Positions 12,666 through 24,112 of a DNA stretch of 64,000 bases are shown here, piece after piece (the stretch's first letter is position 1; each line of letters begins with the position of its first letter). A program made the translations under genes and the position numbers. Below the pieces are notes generated by a model. That model was given only the letters and a program-made list of their open reading frames with translations, was not told the origin of the DNA and did no database searches. The stretch comes from Nemopilema nomurai. Lineage: Eukaryota; Cnidaria; Scyphozoa; Rhizostomeae; Rhizostomatidae. Where the stretch lies: assembly GCA_003864495.1 (NCBI GenBank), contig ML133421.1, positions 2,170,001 to 2,234,000 of the forward strand. Direction: 5' to 3'.

Positions 12666-15600
12666 TTATAAAGAAGACACTTGATGACTCTGGTGGGCTC
12701 CAAAAGTCAGCTTTATTTCTAGGTCCAACTTTTCGCGCATAAGTGATGCCCTCTGTCGCTCGCTAAACTCCTCGATGTTCGTCTCTATTAAAGAGAAAGA
12801 AATATATAAAAAGAGGTGGGCACTTAATTAAGGGTTGTTATTAAGGTGCTCTGTCTTATGTCGACAATTTTTTATTGGGTTGTGTAGGACAGAAGTAAAG
12901 TTACAAAAATTACATTGAAGCAAACAAATTCACGATAGCACCAATTTGCCATTCGCTAAAAGCTAGGCATTAACTTACTGCAGTTAATTCTCTCTGTTGA
13001 AGGCATTTGATCACGTTTTCGTTGCAGTTCGTTCAACATCAAAGTGTTTTCAGCTGACGTTTGTCGGAAACACTTTCTTTGGGTATTACGAGGCTCTACT
13101 GTGCATTCTATAAGTAGAAATTGCATTTCGTTAAAAACCTACTAGAGATGCTTTGTTGGCAATTATCCTCTCCAGAATAAAGTTGGCTTACAACTGAGAC
13201 TTTCACTGCGCCCTGGGCAAGGCCTGGGCGACTCATGAATGATTAGTACCAGACCCCCGAATCTGGTATTTCATAAGACAGAATCGTAGATGAAGCCTAT
13301 GGCCTAAGGCCACAACGATATGGTTGATATCTCTAAGGATTGGCAACTATAATGGGAGGGCATCCAAGGGGAATGGGCATTGGGGCATAATAATGTTCAT
13401 AAATACAATATATTCACGAAGCAACCCATCAGTACACGAACGACTTTGGAAAGTTCTGTTACTTATGACGGGTTTTAGACCTGCAACGAAATACGAACAG
13501 GATAATACCAAGAAACAGAAGTACATAATGGAAGGGATTTCGTCTTCCTGTTTTCAAATCTAGTGACTTCATTAATCAAAATCAAGGTTCAACATCTCAA
13601 CTTTGACAAGACATTGATGGTGGGTAACTCACAATTAGTCTTTTCCTCATAATGTTGTTGCAGTTTAGAAATGATAATATCTTACCTTCGGTTGAGCCAA
13701 CCCAAGCTTTCGCGTCCATTGGTACTGCAGTGTTTGGTAGACCTGAGTCAGTAAGATGAATTGATTTTTATTACATCTCGATTACACCTTTATTGCAATA
13801 AGCGAATAAGCGTAATAAAACGAAGGTAGGTGTTGGTAGCTGTGTTGCGAGATACATGGCAGTTTAAGACTCTCTTTGGCACGCATGCGCATCGATTAAG
13901 CTTGCTCCTATCTGAAACAGTTGATTAGCAACTCATCGCTGTTTAGGTTACTAGGATATTTTGCCTGGCTAAATTTGCAATAAACCGTTATGTCTTACTT
14001 TCACATTAAAAGGCAACGAGGCAATGCCTAAAAAATGGCTGTTACTTAAAGTTTGCTGTTGCTTTCAAGAACAGAACTATTCACAGCTCGAACAAGAAGA
14101 ACGTTTATAGCTAACAGGTTATTGTGCAAGAGCTGTCAAGCAGGTAAACCAGCATAAATTTCGTGACAAAACTGAGTCAGATCTAATTAACATAACATAT
14201 CTTTTTCGATATAGCAACAACTGTAACTGCTTTCTGTCACTAAAATCTCACTTCCAATGAAGGGTGAAGGGAAAAAGTTCATTCTTCAAGCAATCAAAGA
14301 ATTCAACAGATGTTATCTTGATTGCTATCATTCTGGTTGGCATTGCTATCAGTCACGAGTAGATAAAGCTCCAGCAAATGGCATTAAGTGGATGTCGTTT
14401 AATAACTATAACATCTGTAAAAACGAAGTCTTACCTCCGTTAGAATACTCAGCTCTGTCTTCAAAGTATTTTTCTTCTTTAAATGGTTCATTGTCAGCAA
14501 CAAGACGTCCATCGCAACAGCTACCATCAACATTGGAGTTTTCAGTTTTCTTCCTTGACCGCCTTTTTTTGGTGCCGATTGCGACAACTCCAACAAAAAT
14601 AAGGACGAGTCCAGCTCCAACAATAGCTATCAGCGTGAAATGCTCTTTCAGTGTTCTCTCTAAAAAGATAAAGGAGCATCAGGAGCTAGACAATTTTTCC
14701 TTAAAGCAGTCGCTTCCCTGCTACCATTTTGGTAGTTTTGGTTATTAGAAGTAGATTGATTCTGCAGTTTCTGTGCATACGCATGCGATTGTATGCCATT
14801 TTGCGCCTAAATTTGCATGGATTTAAGGAACAACTTACTCTTATTTTGATCATCTCGCCGTGGAACAATAACGGGTCGATCCGATTTGATAAGGGGAAGA
14901 AAGGTGGCAGCTCTGGAATGTTTTGCATTTCTTGTAAAATTGCTGTAAGGCTGAGTAAGCGTTGATGCCTGCCTTGTCTCCATCTGCGATGTAGGTATGA
15001 TGGTTCTTGTTGATACCTTTCTGATTACCGTTGTTGTAGAATGCACCCTTGACTGTGACGTCGGTAGCTTAGTACTTAAGATTATAGTTTTAACATCAGT
15101 TAACTGCGCTGTTGTAGTTGCCTTATCTGTCCGTATTGCCGCTTTTGTAATCGGGGCTTCACTTTTTGTGCTTGGAGACATGATCTTCTTGCAACCGCCA
15201 TCTGCTCTTTGAAACCTATAGCATGAAACCAAGTTTTGAGTAAGTTGAGCATCTTTGGAATGGCAATGGCAACTAACCCTGAATAAAACAACTTGTTTTT
15301 TCAGAGACTTTTAAATCTGAAAAATATTTCGTTTATGAAGTAGCTAATCAAAGAATAAGCTAATTTATAAGGTGCATAGAAAAATGAAAGTATAGTTCAT
15401 GCGATTAAAGAAAATGCCCTGATGGGGAAAGGAGACCATTGCAGCTTTCTTGCACGCAAAATTAAGTCACTGCACCTCTGATACAAAATTAGAAATGCGA
15501 TCTAGCAAGTGAAGATTAATACGGTCATCGGCCTACCCATTCAGACAGCCTCCACAAACGGCGTCTTTTGTCGCCGAACAGAACTCAACTATCTTCCTAT

Positions 15601-16806
15601 TTGCAGCCGTGCAGTCTATACATTTGTTGCAGTCATAAAGTCCCTCGTAGCCGTTCAGTCGCCCATACGTCCCTCGCGGGCACCATTCACACGCGGGACT
15701 AACTCGCCTTCCTGCAGAGTCAATGCCACAGTTTCTTTGCATCTTCTGCCCAGGTATACACGGACGACAAAGCTTACAATCTTTGATCTTCAACGAATAA
15801 TAGTAATTGTACCTGCAAATCCTTCCAGCGAATTGAAGCGAAACCTGCAAAGGAAGCATTTTAAGAGCTTGGACGATTGATTATTGAAAGTTACCCAAAA
15901 AGCGAGGAGGCAAAAGGTGAGAATGTAAGGGTCTAGTAAAAGCCATAACTATGGTTGCCGTTACGAAAAGCTTTGACCACGTGTGATTAAAGGGGTTACC
16001 TTACAAACTACCCAAATAAATCACATAACCTTCTTTTACTTTCTTTCTGCAATAAAACCTCTTTACATTGCCTTAAAATGTCTTGCTTTAAAAATTGGGG
16101 GAGGGGGAAGGCGTGGCCCGAGTCTCCAAATGCGGTTTATAAACCCTATATAAAAACATCCAAATCTACAACAGTTACTCTTATTGGAAGAGACTATTAG
16201 GGATCAGAAAAAAATGATTTGTAAAATGCAGGCGTGATTAAGGTGGCAATTATCAGGCAGTTAAAAGTAAGATGTTGATATTACAATGGTTGTTGATAGC
16301 AAGCTTGTTTCCCCTAGTGATGACCTGTTTACATGGGTAATTCCTAGCCCGGCAAGGCGAGCTGGGCCTCCTTTCTGAGATCTCTTTTCTTAACACAAAC
16401 CTCTCTTAGAGGCATGAAAACAGGCAGCACAGCAGCCCGTGGAAAACCGCTATTTACCATGACTCAATGCCTTTAAAAGCAATATCTGTTGACACTCCGT
16501 ATGCTCCGTATGCAACGAGGTTATTTTACTCTAGTAGTAGTAATACCACCTGAAAATGCCTAGGAACAGTTAGAGTAGATCGTTCGACGCCAGTCATGTA
16601 GGTTTTCAACACCGCGGTGGTGCAGTTTGAGAAAGGACTAGGAGGTGCAAACCCCAAGATACAATTTCTTTAATCGCGCAACCGACCTCCGAACAGTGCA
16701 GCCGATTTGGAAATATCAAATGCTCAAGGTTCTGTTTAAATAAACATGAAAATGTTACCTGTTGGAGGAGAAGAAGAGCTAAGCAGGCGGTTTCTGCGAC
16801 GTTCAT
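12666..16806 (-). CDS. TNF receptor superfamily member, TROY/EDAR-like
   Basis: Six exons join in phase into about 377 residues: 16759-16806, 15537-15844, 14839-15215, 14435-14659, 13686-13742, 12666-12784. Exon 1 is a signal peptide (MNVAETACLALLLLQQ). Exon 2 holds cysteine-rich repeats with the pattern CKLCRPC, NCGID, CEWCPRG, CNKCIDC, FCSATKDAVCGGC. The CxxCxDCxxxNR...CSAT.DA.CG spacing is the one I associate with TNFRSF19 (TROY) and EDAR. Exon 3 is a Ser/Thr-rich, probably O-glycosylated stalk (about residues 121-243). Exon 4 has the transmembrane helix (about 251-272, FTLIAIVGAGLVLIFVGVVA), then a basic stop-transfer TKKRRSRKK. The tail is about 105 residues with no death domain visible. 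The spliced residues S-T-E-E at about 336-339 fit a TRAF-binding consensus, but so short a motif is weak evidence. The ligand is unknown. It is a type I plasma-membrane receptor. Confidence 0.88.
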
Positions 16807-17072
16807 GTTGGCGACTGCCTATTCTTGCTTCGAACGGCTTTTCGACTCGTTTCCCAGTTTCACTTTGGTCGCACAAAGAAACTGTAGTGAAATAGGCGTA
16901 ACGTCCTTCTTAGAACCATCAAGGCTGACAATCGGAAGACGGGGGTAGGCGTATTGTCTTTTTTTATTTGTTCTTCGGAAGCCACTGAACCTATTGTTTT
17001 CTGGATGAGACCTTCATCCACTGAGTGCTTCTGTGATTGTCATGTTTCCCTGCATTTACAACCAGGGCAATG
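16807..17072. other. Upstream flank of the first TNF-receptor gene
   Basis: Contains the start-proximal region of the minus-strand receptor and probably its promoter and 5' UTR. No TATA box or other element could be assigned with confidence. Confidence 0.35.
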
Positions 17073-17190
17073 CGGTTAGGTTGGGGGGGGGGGTGGTTAG
17101 GTTGGGGGCGTAAGGTTGGGGGCGGTTAGGTTGGGGGTGGTTAGGTTGGGGGCGGTTAGGTTGGGGGGGGGGGTGATTAGGGTTGGGGGG
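17073..17190 (+). repeat. G-rich minisatellite, GGTTAGGTTGGGGG-type unit
   Basis: Irregular tandem copies of GGTTAGGTTGGGGG, about six to seven, with G runs of five to eleven and spacers such as TGG, CGG and GTGG. It resembles but is not a TTAGGG telomere array: the core is GGTTAGGTT with long G tracts. The G runs could form quadruplexes on the plus strand. It lies about 270 bp upstream of the receptor start codon on the opposite strand. Confidence 0.85.
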
Positions 17191-19741
17191 CTGGCTTGGA
17201 GGCTCCTTGTACTAACTATTTTGAAAATGGGTTCTAAATAAACAAAAGTTGCGCTCTGCAGTACATCAAAATAGCAAGAAACATAGAGCCATCATTTTTG
17301 CCTACTTTCTCACACACACAACAGACTATGCGAGCGGCAGAAAAAGATCGACAACTGGCATGATAAACAGCCAGTTGCGGATCGAAAGCCACGTGATCGC
17401 AAACCACGCGAGAAACTACGAGAGGTGGCGCAGGGTAGCAGGAGTGTCTCACGAGATAGTACTTTAAGCATTCTTATTTATTTCATTAAAAACGAAGGTC
17501 GATGAAGAGTACTCCAGATTCTCAATGTTCTCGAAATTTTAGTAAACATTGTTTCTTGGAAGTTTCTCAATCATGATGTCATAAATTAAATAAGCTTGAC
17601 TCGTTTTATTCAATTCTTTTGGCTTGGAAGAAAATAGTTTTAGCAACTATTACAGAAGATTGGAGACTTTGAACCTGTCGATGTCTCTACCGTTAGGAAA
17701 TTGTCGTGACATTTTTATTATTTCAAGTGATGAGCTTCCGATTATATATGGGAAGTATGTTTTTATCCCTTGTTCCTTAGTTCTAGGCCAACAGGGCAAT
17801 TCTGTTTTTGAATTTTACGAAATTTCGTTGTTTTCAGTTTTATCACAAATTAATCTTTCAGTTTTTTAAATTTCATCTCGAGGTTATAATCATAATTTAT
17901 GCATTCGTGCGTGACACTGCTTGGGACTTTTAATCATGTTCCCCTGTCTAGACCAATTTCGTTATGTTGTCCGCATTTTGCTAGACCACTTACCCTTCTA
18001 AGGCAAAAGACTACCAGAATATTTAAGAAAATAAAGTCCCCGATCTCACTTGTAGCTAGCATGGGTTCATGGACACCTTATATTGAAGGTTGCAATTTTG
18101 TATCAAAATACAATGAACGAAAATTTCATTTGCAATTCAAAACTCAGGTCATTTTATAATTGACTACGTAATACTTAATTTGCACGTCATACAGCAACCT
18201 TACAATATAATTGTGAACAAGGCCTTAACATTCTAATTGGAAGATTTGGTCTTGGCCCGAGAGGGCACTTCAACTTCTACGGATACTAGATGCACCATCT
18301 AAATGAGCTGCTTTTTCAGCCCCAAATATTGAGATATGTAATAAAATTCCCCATATATTGGTTTGTTTTGTATAGAGAAACTCTATACATGAGTCTCCCA
18401 CAGGCTTCCTAGAAATTGTTAATGAGAGGTTGGTAAAATATCTTCTATACATGGGTCAAACATTGGATATTTTATTTTATATGGATGTAAAAATTGATAA
18501 TAGACATGTCTCATTTATGGGAACCTTGGCGGCACGCCTAGTATCTTAAATAATGAAGCATCCGCCAGGGGGTCTTAGGTTATTTGATGGCTCCTCCTCT
18601 TAACAAAATTTCAATGCTAGTGATGACGTCAGAAGAAGAATTGCACCAAGGGGAGTTCCCATTTAGAGCATAACTGATTTATAGCGGAACAACATAACTA
18701 TTGAAATACTTCCCCTCCCTTTAGAGAGCTTTCAGCGCCACAAAGTGTGGTTTTCATAGAACTGTATCTATAATGAAAGCGAAAGCCACTGTTGAAAAGG
18801 GAACAAATAATAGCTTCTCGACAGCACGAGGATTCGTTGGAACTTACAATGAAGTATGGTAACAAATTTAGTAAATGAGTTATAGGAATAGCAGACCTGG
18901 CTGGACCTGGTACTAGTAGGGGGAAGCGCTTCGTTGGCGTCACAGCAACGAATGCACCACTGTGGAGGAGTGATGCAGGGAAGTAGTAGCCTGTGTTCCA
19001 GGGGTAAGCCAAAAGACTGAGAAAGGGAAAAATGACTCGAAGCAAAAGGAGATCGAAATTGTCCGAGATCATCTAGCCTGCTTGGTGGTGATGGTCTGTG
19101 ACGCAGGCTAAGATCATCTGGCTCAAAGGTCGTTTCTTTTCTTTTCATAGATTCGAGTGGGGCTTCATTACTTAACACGATAGGCTCCACCTGAGACATT
19201 CATTACTTTCCATCTTCCCTGTAGCAAGCATTAAAATTGTCTTATCAACAATAAGATCAAATTTTTTGGCCATTATAGATTTAAACACTTCTCAGGCAGA
19301 CGAACTTGACAAAAGCATTCATTCTGCAATGCCCTTGGGACATAAAACATCATTCATAGAATTATATGTCTTTTAATTCTTGGGCAACTCTAAGGGCTAT
19401 ATCGACAAGTGAAGGGGGATGTAGCCCATGGGATTTAGATTTTTCTTTGAAATTGGACGTTGTTGGTTTATTTAAACGTAAACGATATGACAAGTTTTCT
19501 TTGGAAAGCCCGCTTGTGCCCGGCATATTTCTTAGAATTGAATGAAGGCTCTGAGTGTAATCGTATGCTAAGACCAAAGCCAACTGTGGAAATCGAAAGC
19601 AAACAGCTCGCATCTTCCAAGAGATTGCAAAGCTCTGACTTTCGATTCCATATAAAGGGGCTGTGGTGGAGTTTTGAAAAACAAACTAATTTTGCGGGAC
19701 AATGGGCGGACGAGGCAACTGATCAATGGCGAATAATGGTC
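17191..19741. other. Gene-poor stretch with unassigned ORFs
   Basis: Several ORFs of 60-143 aa occur on both strands. The longest, 143 aa on the minus strand at 18768-19199, starts MSQVEPIVLSNEAPLESM and is Ser/Pro-rich at first. It has no domain I recognise, and no partner exon could be found. It could be a first exon or chance. Nothing else supportable was seen. Confidence 0.35.
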
Positions 19742-19749
19742 AAGAAACT

Positions 19750-21386
19750 CAGTGGCGGCTCGTGATAGAATTTGAAGGTGGGGCTGATGACGTCATATGA
19801 ACTCAAAGAAGAAAGATGACGTCACAGTTAGAGTATCAAGGAATGACTCAGTCTTGAGTATTCTAACAAAAACTGTAATAAACACTTTTGAGTTTAATGT
19901 TAAGTTAAGTAAAGAAATGAATCCGGAGAAACACTCTTCTAAATCTTCTCTTATGTCGTAAACACTATCTACAGTTCTGCTTTTGAAGTTCCACCTTGTG
20001 CTCGAGCCCCTCACCACTCTATGTCAGAAATCCATGAACCCTTTTGATTATTTTCTTTTGTTTGATATACCTTAGAATCAAAGCACATTGCGTGACATAA
20101 GCGACATCCGTGGTATCATCGGCCTGTATTTAAGCAAAAGGGCGCTCCCTGAATCTCCTTCGTCATCTCCTCTCTGTAAACTTTAAACATGCAATCCAGC
20201 AATTCGTTCTGTATTATTTGACTTGTTCCTTTAAAACTGCTGCGTGTTTAAAGTGGTCTGCAACCTGGCTATTTAAACGCGCAACAAAATTGATAAGACC
20301 AAGAAAAACACCCGACTTGTAAGAATCCTTCTTCTCGTTGTGAGCACGTAGGGGGAGTTCGTGAGTTCCACAGAACTTTAAACAATTTATAATTTCCTTC
20401 AGGACATTTATAAAGCGATTTTTTTCAACGTCTTGGTTGTGGCGTATCACAGAAAGACGATGTCCTTCACTTAGGGATGAAACAATGTCTACAGTACCAA
20501 ATGTTTCGAGTTGTAAACTGTTAGTCATATGCTTTGAGGACGACTCGTGTTTTGAAATACGTTTGACTAAATATTTCAAATCAGAAATACCGCTCCTTGT
20601 CCAAGGTATTTCTCCTCCAAAAAGAAGACACGGGAAACAGAAAATTCTTTTTTTCTGATTATTAAAAGTCAACCAAGGCTTTTTCTCGAACCAGCTCCTT
20701 GCATTAAAGGCACGATTCTTAACCGTACCAGTAGACTTCTGCGTGATGGGGACATCCCTTGGATGATGCAGGCCTAACCTCTTTATTTCAAGTTTTTCTT
20801 GACTTGTCAGTCGACAAGACGGATTCTGTAGAAGATAGTCCACTCCATTCATTTCATGATATTTGAAAATCTTCAAATTGTAAACTTACGAACACAAGTC
20901 GTCGAATTGATGACACTCTTTGTAGGTCTCCACTTTACTTTGAAGTTCATGCAGCTTATCGTGTTACGCACTCAGTCAAAGTTGAATTGAATTGCTCGGG
21001 GCTAGTTTCATCTAGCCCCAAATCCAAGCAAATTCAAGGGCAGTGAACCAATCAGCGAACGACTATAGTTGAATTGGCAAGATATAAAGCACGTTTCATT
21101 GGTCAGTTTGTCTTTCGTTTGGGGCTAGCCCCAAAAGCTCGGGAACTAGTGTCTGAAACGCAAGTTCTTTTATTCCTGTTCAAAGAAACCACGGGCCGCA
21201 GGACCTCACTCACATAAATAATATTGACGAACCGTATCGTGGCTAAAAGGAAGGTCACGGAACCAACAATTTAGAGAATACTAAAATTAAAATGACAGTA
21301 CAATTTAAGAATAAGAATTTAGGCTTATTTTTGGGAATCTTTGGTGGGGCTGAGCCCCACTAGCCCCAATACACGGGCCGCCACTG
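19750..21386 (-). mobile_element. hAT element with 8-bp target duplication, carrying only the transposase N-terminus
   Basis: The ends are CAGTGGCGGC at the left and GCCGCCACTG at the right, near-perfect inverted repeats of the CAGTGGCGG type known from animal hATs. An exact AAGAAACT direct repeat flanks it at 19742-19749 and 21387-21394. The 1,637-bp body has GGGGCTAG/CTAGCCCC subterminal inverted words near both ends. It encodes one minus-strand ORF (20214-20876) for a TTF-type zinc finger. The catalytic and dimerisation parts are absent, so this is an internally deleted copy. The exact duplication suggests a fairly recent insertion. Confidence 0.9.
20214..20876 (-). CDS. Truncated hAT transposase N-terminus with TTF-type zinc finger
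   Basis: An uninterrupted 220-residue ORF. It contains the TTF/ZMYM1-type zinc finger: the WF..KPWLTFNNQKKRIFC..C segment, CFPCLLF, then FxxW-type spacing and HESSSKH..., which supplies the Cys and His ligands. It continues into the start of the region often called DUF4371 (SGVFLGLINFVARLNS, DHFKHA). Full-length relatives are 600-900 residues and go on to an RNase H-like core and a C-terminal dimerisation domain; both are missing. It sits inside the hAT element at 19750-21386 and is probably a transposon remnant rather than a host gene. A role as a DNA-binding repressor is possible but unsupported. Confidence 0.8.
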   Translation of the reverse strand: MKIFKYHEMNGVDYLLQNPSCRLTSQEKLEIKRLGLHHPRDVPITQKSTGTVKNRAFNARSWFEKKPWLTFNNQKKRIFCFPCLLFGGEIPWTRSGISDLKYLVKRISKHESSSKHMTNSLQLETFGTVDIVSSLSEGHRLSVIRHNQDVEKNRFINVLKEIINCLKFCGTHELPLRAHNEKKDSYKSGVFLGLINFVARLNSQVADHFKHAAVLKEQVK

Positions 21387-21394
21387 AAGAAACT

Positions 21395-22633
21395 GCGAGA
21401 AATATATGATTTATTGGTCTCGGTTTATGGATGGTATGCAGTACGATGTAGTTGGCCTTGGCGAAGATGAAGAGCTATTTTCCAGCCAGTCAGATGGCGA
21501 AAGTAATGCTACGTCTCCCGAAGAAGAGATGATGAGCATTTGGCTGTTTAGTCGTATTTGGGCCTAAATCAATCTAAATTCCAGCGAGATATGAAATGAT
21601 GCCAAATCAGAATCAAAACTGAATGCTTCTGAGAGTCGTAAAGAGCGCTACTGCTCGTTGTTTGTCGGTTACAGTCTCTATTTTTATAGAGAATTTAATT
21701 CGTCTTGTCCAAACAAATTTTTCTTACGTATAAAAACTCTTTCTGTTACACCTCTATCAAAAACTAAGTTGAGAATGCAGTTTGCGGCAAATGCGAGTTG
21801 ATACTCAAAGAACATAAAACCTTTAAAATACAATCTTCTGTCGACTTTGCGGTCTTTTAACCAAAAAACCTTCATGACGACCAAGTAGGAATTGAAACGC
21901 GCATTGTACTGTAGTACAGTCCCTTAAATCAAACGCTTCACAACTTTATTTCGTTATGTCTCTCGCAGCTAAAACTAGCCCCCCTTGCAGTACCAATTTT
22001 TTATTATAGAATCTGTTATTTTTTAAAGATCACTCCACATCGACAGTACCAACTCTGTGTCATACCATTTTTGTATTTTAATCCATCTTATACTCCAAAG
22101 AACAGCCGCAGCTTATATATCATTTTTTGTCGTCGCTTCATTTCAAGCTGTGAATGAAGTTTTCGGTTTCAATGAAACATGTTCAAGTTAAGAATTTATT
22201 GAGCACAATATTTCTTATAATGGTAATTGTCTGACATGCGATTGACTTATTGAGAAGAAAAGGTTGCAGTCATCGAGACCTTTACCTGTGATTTGCTGGG
22301 AACAGTATCCCTGTTACATTTTTCGATAGTTCTTTTTAAAAATCGTTTGTAGCGTAGATGTAGATAGTTTGCCGTGATGTGTCTCTTTCACATTGGCTAT
22401 GGGGTAGTCGTTGTCTTTCGCTCCCCATGGTATCGTACATGTAGTGTTGTATAGTAATTGATAGGTACTGTTAAACGTAACGAACATTGTAAATTTTTAT
22501 ATTTGAATAAAAAAAAGGTTGCAGATGAGTTGTGATCAACAGAATTTACCCTTATTCATGGCAACGTGAAGAAGCCAGTTTGGCAAATAACTTTAGGGGA
22601 CTGCATGTGCATATAATGCTTTGAAAAGATGCT
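21395..22633. other. Intergenic, nothing recognised
   Basis: AT-rich sequence with short ORFs only, for example 66 aa on the minus strand at 21684-21884 with no recognisable features. Confidence 0.4.
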
Positions 22634-22691
22634 AAAAGCTTATTTGTTTTACACTAAAAGCTTATTTGAACAATTGTTTTGCGGTACAGAA

Positions 22692-22968
22692 TTTGAAAAT
22701 GGCTTTGAAAAAAGCAAACATTCTACGTCATCCAGTGGTAATTTTCTCTATTGGTAATTTTTCTTTAGGCTCGCGGCACTGATTGGTCAAATATACAGGT
22801 CTTGAGCTTGCGTCTTTCTGATTGGCTTATTATGATCCACAACTGGGTATATATTTTCCATCGTGTTTTTCGGAACCTTATTCTAACGTTTTATGCGCTG
22901 AGGAGTGTCAGACGAAAAAGCTTTTAGTATAACGTAAAATGTTTGCTTTTTTCAAAGCCATTTTCAAA
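22692..22968. mobile_element. Inverted-repeat element flanked by an 18-bp direct repeat
   Basis: TTTGAAAATGGCTTTGAAAA at 22692 continues for about 35 bp and returns as its near-perfect complement ending at 22968. Just outside lies the direct repeat AAAAGCTTATTTGTTTTA, at 22634-22651 and 22966-22983. The interior is non-coding. It behaves like a foldback or MITE element, but the duplication does not match any superfamily I can name. Confidence 0.65.
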
Positions 22969-23462
22969 AGCTTATTTGTTTTAAATATGACAAGAGAAGT
23001 AGAGAAACCAGAATAGAGGTTATTTCGTAATTTTTGATACTCAATTCAATTTTCTCCTTGTTCATGAACGCTCAGTGAATGATTTCATTCTCTTGGCGTT
23101 GCGTTACTCAATAGCATTCAACCCAACTTTCTAGAGACAATTTACATAGTTGTCTCTAATGAACTTGAGGCAACCTTACACCTGAAGGATTCTTTTATTA
23201 AGGAAACATAACTCAAGTAATGCGCTGATTAAGAAAAGGGGAAACCGTACTCAGAAGTGAGAGAACGAGGCAGCTGTGTTTTTAGAATTGATTTCGAAAT
23301 CTAAAATCGTACAGGTTAAGTGTTTGTCATCTGATCTAAAGGACGTACTTTGTACCTTCTACAGCAAATAAAATTGGCGGTATCAAAAAGTTTTTAGCTT
23401 TAACAAATCTTAACGATTTGCAAAATTAGATTGTCGTTTTAAAATAAGAAAATAGAATTACA

Positions 23463-23699
23463 TTAGGTCGTTTGACGGCCCTTCTTTTTTATTTGAAACT
23501 TGTCACACTGCTTGTTACCGTTGCTGCCATCATAGCACCTAGTAGTAGCTGTGCAGGAGCACCGTCCCATGCCTTTTCTTTTGCAGCTTTGTACGACGTT
23601 TCTGCCCGACTCCAACATACCATCACAACAGTAACTGCATTTGTAGCAATGTCCATCAAGGCGTTTATACATTCTATAAGGAGGTGAACAACACATGCC
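23463..23699 (-). CDS. Orphan cysteine-rich exon, TNF-receptor-like
   Basis: A terminal exon preceded by a strong acceptor (pyrimidine tract then TTTAACAG on the minus strand) and ending in a stop at 23463. It begins MCCSPPYRMYKRLDGHCYKC and continues SYCCDG, VVQSCKRKGMGRCSC, TATTRCYDG, with 11 cysteines in about 78 residues. The order aromatic-Tyr, LDGHCYKC.YC, SCK.KGMG..CSC parallels the first repeat of the two neighbouring TNF-receptor exons (YYS...DCxLC). It needs one base from an upstream exon, but the exon at 24113-24438 leaves two. So either an exon is missing or this belongs to a separate small gene. Read through the acceptor, the ORF would begin MFVIELLFSAF at 23780, which could be a short signal peptide. 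Confidence 0.5.
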   Translation of the reverse strand, partial: GMCCSPPYRMYKRLDGHCYKCSYCCDGMLESGRNVVQSCKRKGMGRCSCTATTRCYDGSNGNKQCDKFQIKKKGRQTT

Positions 23700-24112
23700 T
23701 GTTAAATTATACATGGAAGAAGAGAAACAGTAAGATGACATGCGAGAAAAAGCTGAAAATAATAATTCGATTACAAACAAAACTGCTGAATCGTGGCAGC
23801 CATTTCAATTCCACCTTTTAAATTGATGGCATGTGTTTCGATTGAACATGGCCGTTGCAAGAAGTGGGGCAAGAAGAAGAAAATTGTAGGGTTCTAGCTG
23901 ATGGGAGTGTAATGCGAAACCCCCAACCCTGGTAGACAGCCGTTGTCACTTTATGCCAGTAGGCAGAAGAAATGGTAACAAATCAGCATAGATGCACCAG
24001 ACTAAGCCACATGTTCATGGAACAGTCTCTGAATGCCACATGTGACAGCGGAATAGACTGCAGTATGCATAACAATTTTCATTAAAAATGTTGCTTTGGC
24101 CGAAACACATAC

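Noticed and set aside
14257..14748. 163-aa plus-strand ORF
   Set aside because: Antisense shadow of the TNFR transmembrane exon.
15509..15880. 123-aa plus-strand ORF
   Set aside because: Antisense to the cysteine-rich TNFR exon, which has the conserved cysteine pattern on the minus strand.
17073..17190. Interstitial telomere
   Set aside because: Core is GGTTAGGTT with long G tracts, not a TTAGGG array.
18768..19199. 143-aa minus-strand ORF as a gene
   Set aside because: No domain, no neighbouring phase-compatible exon found, composition not distinctive; kept only as an unassigned ORF.
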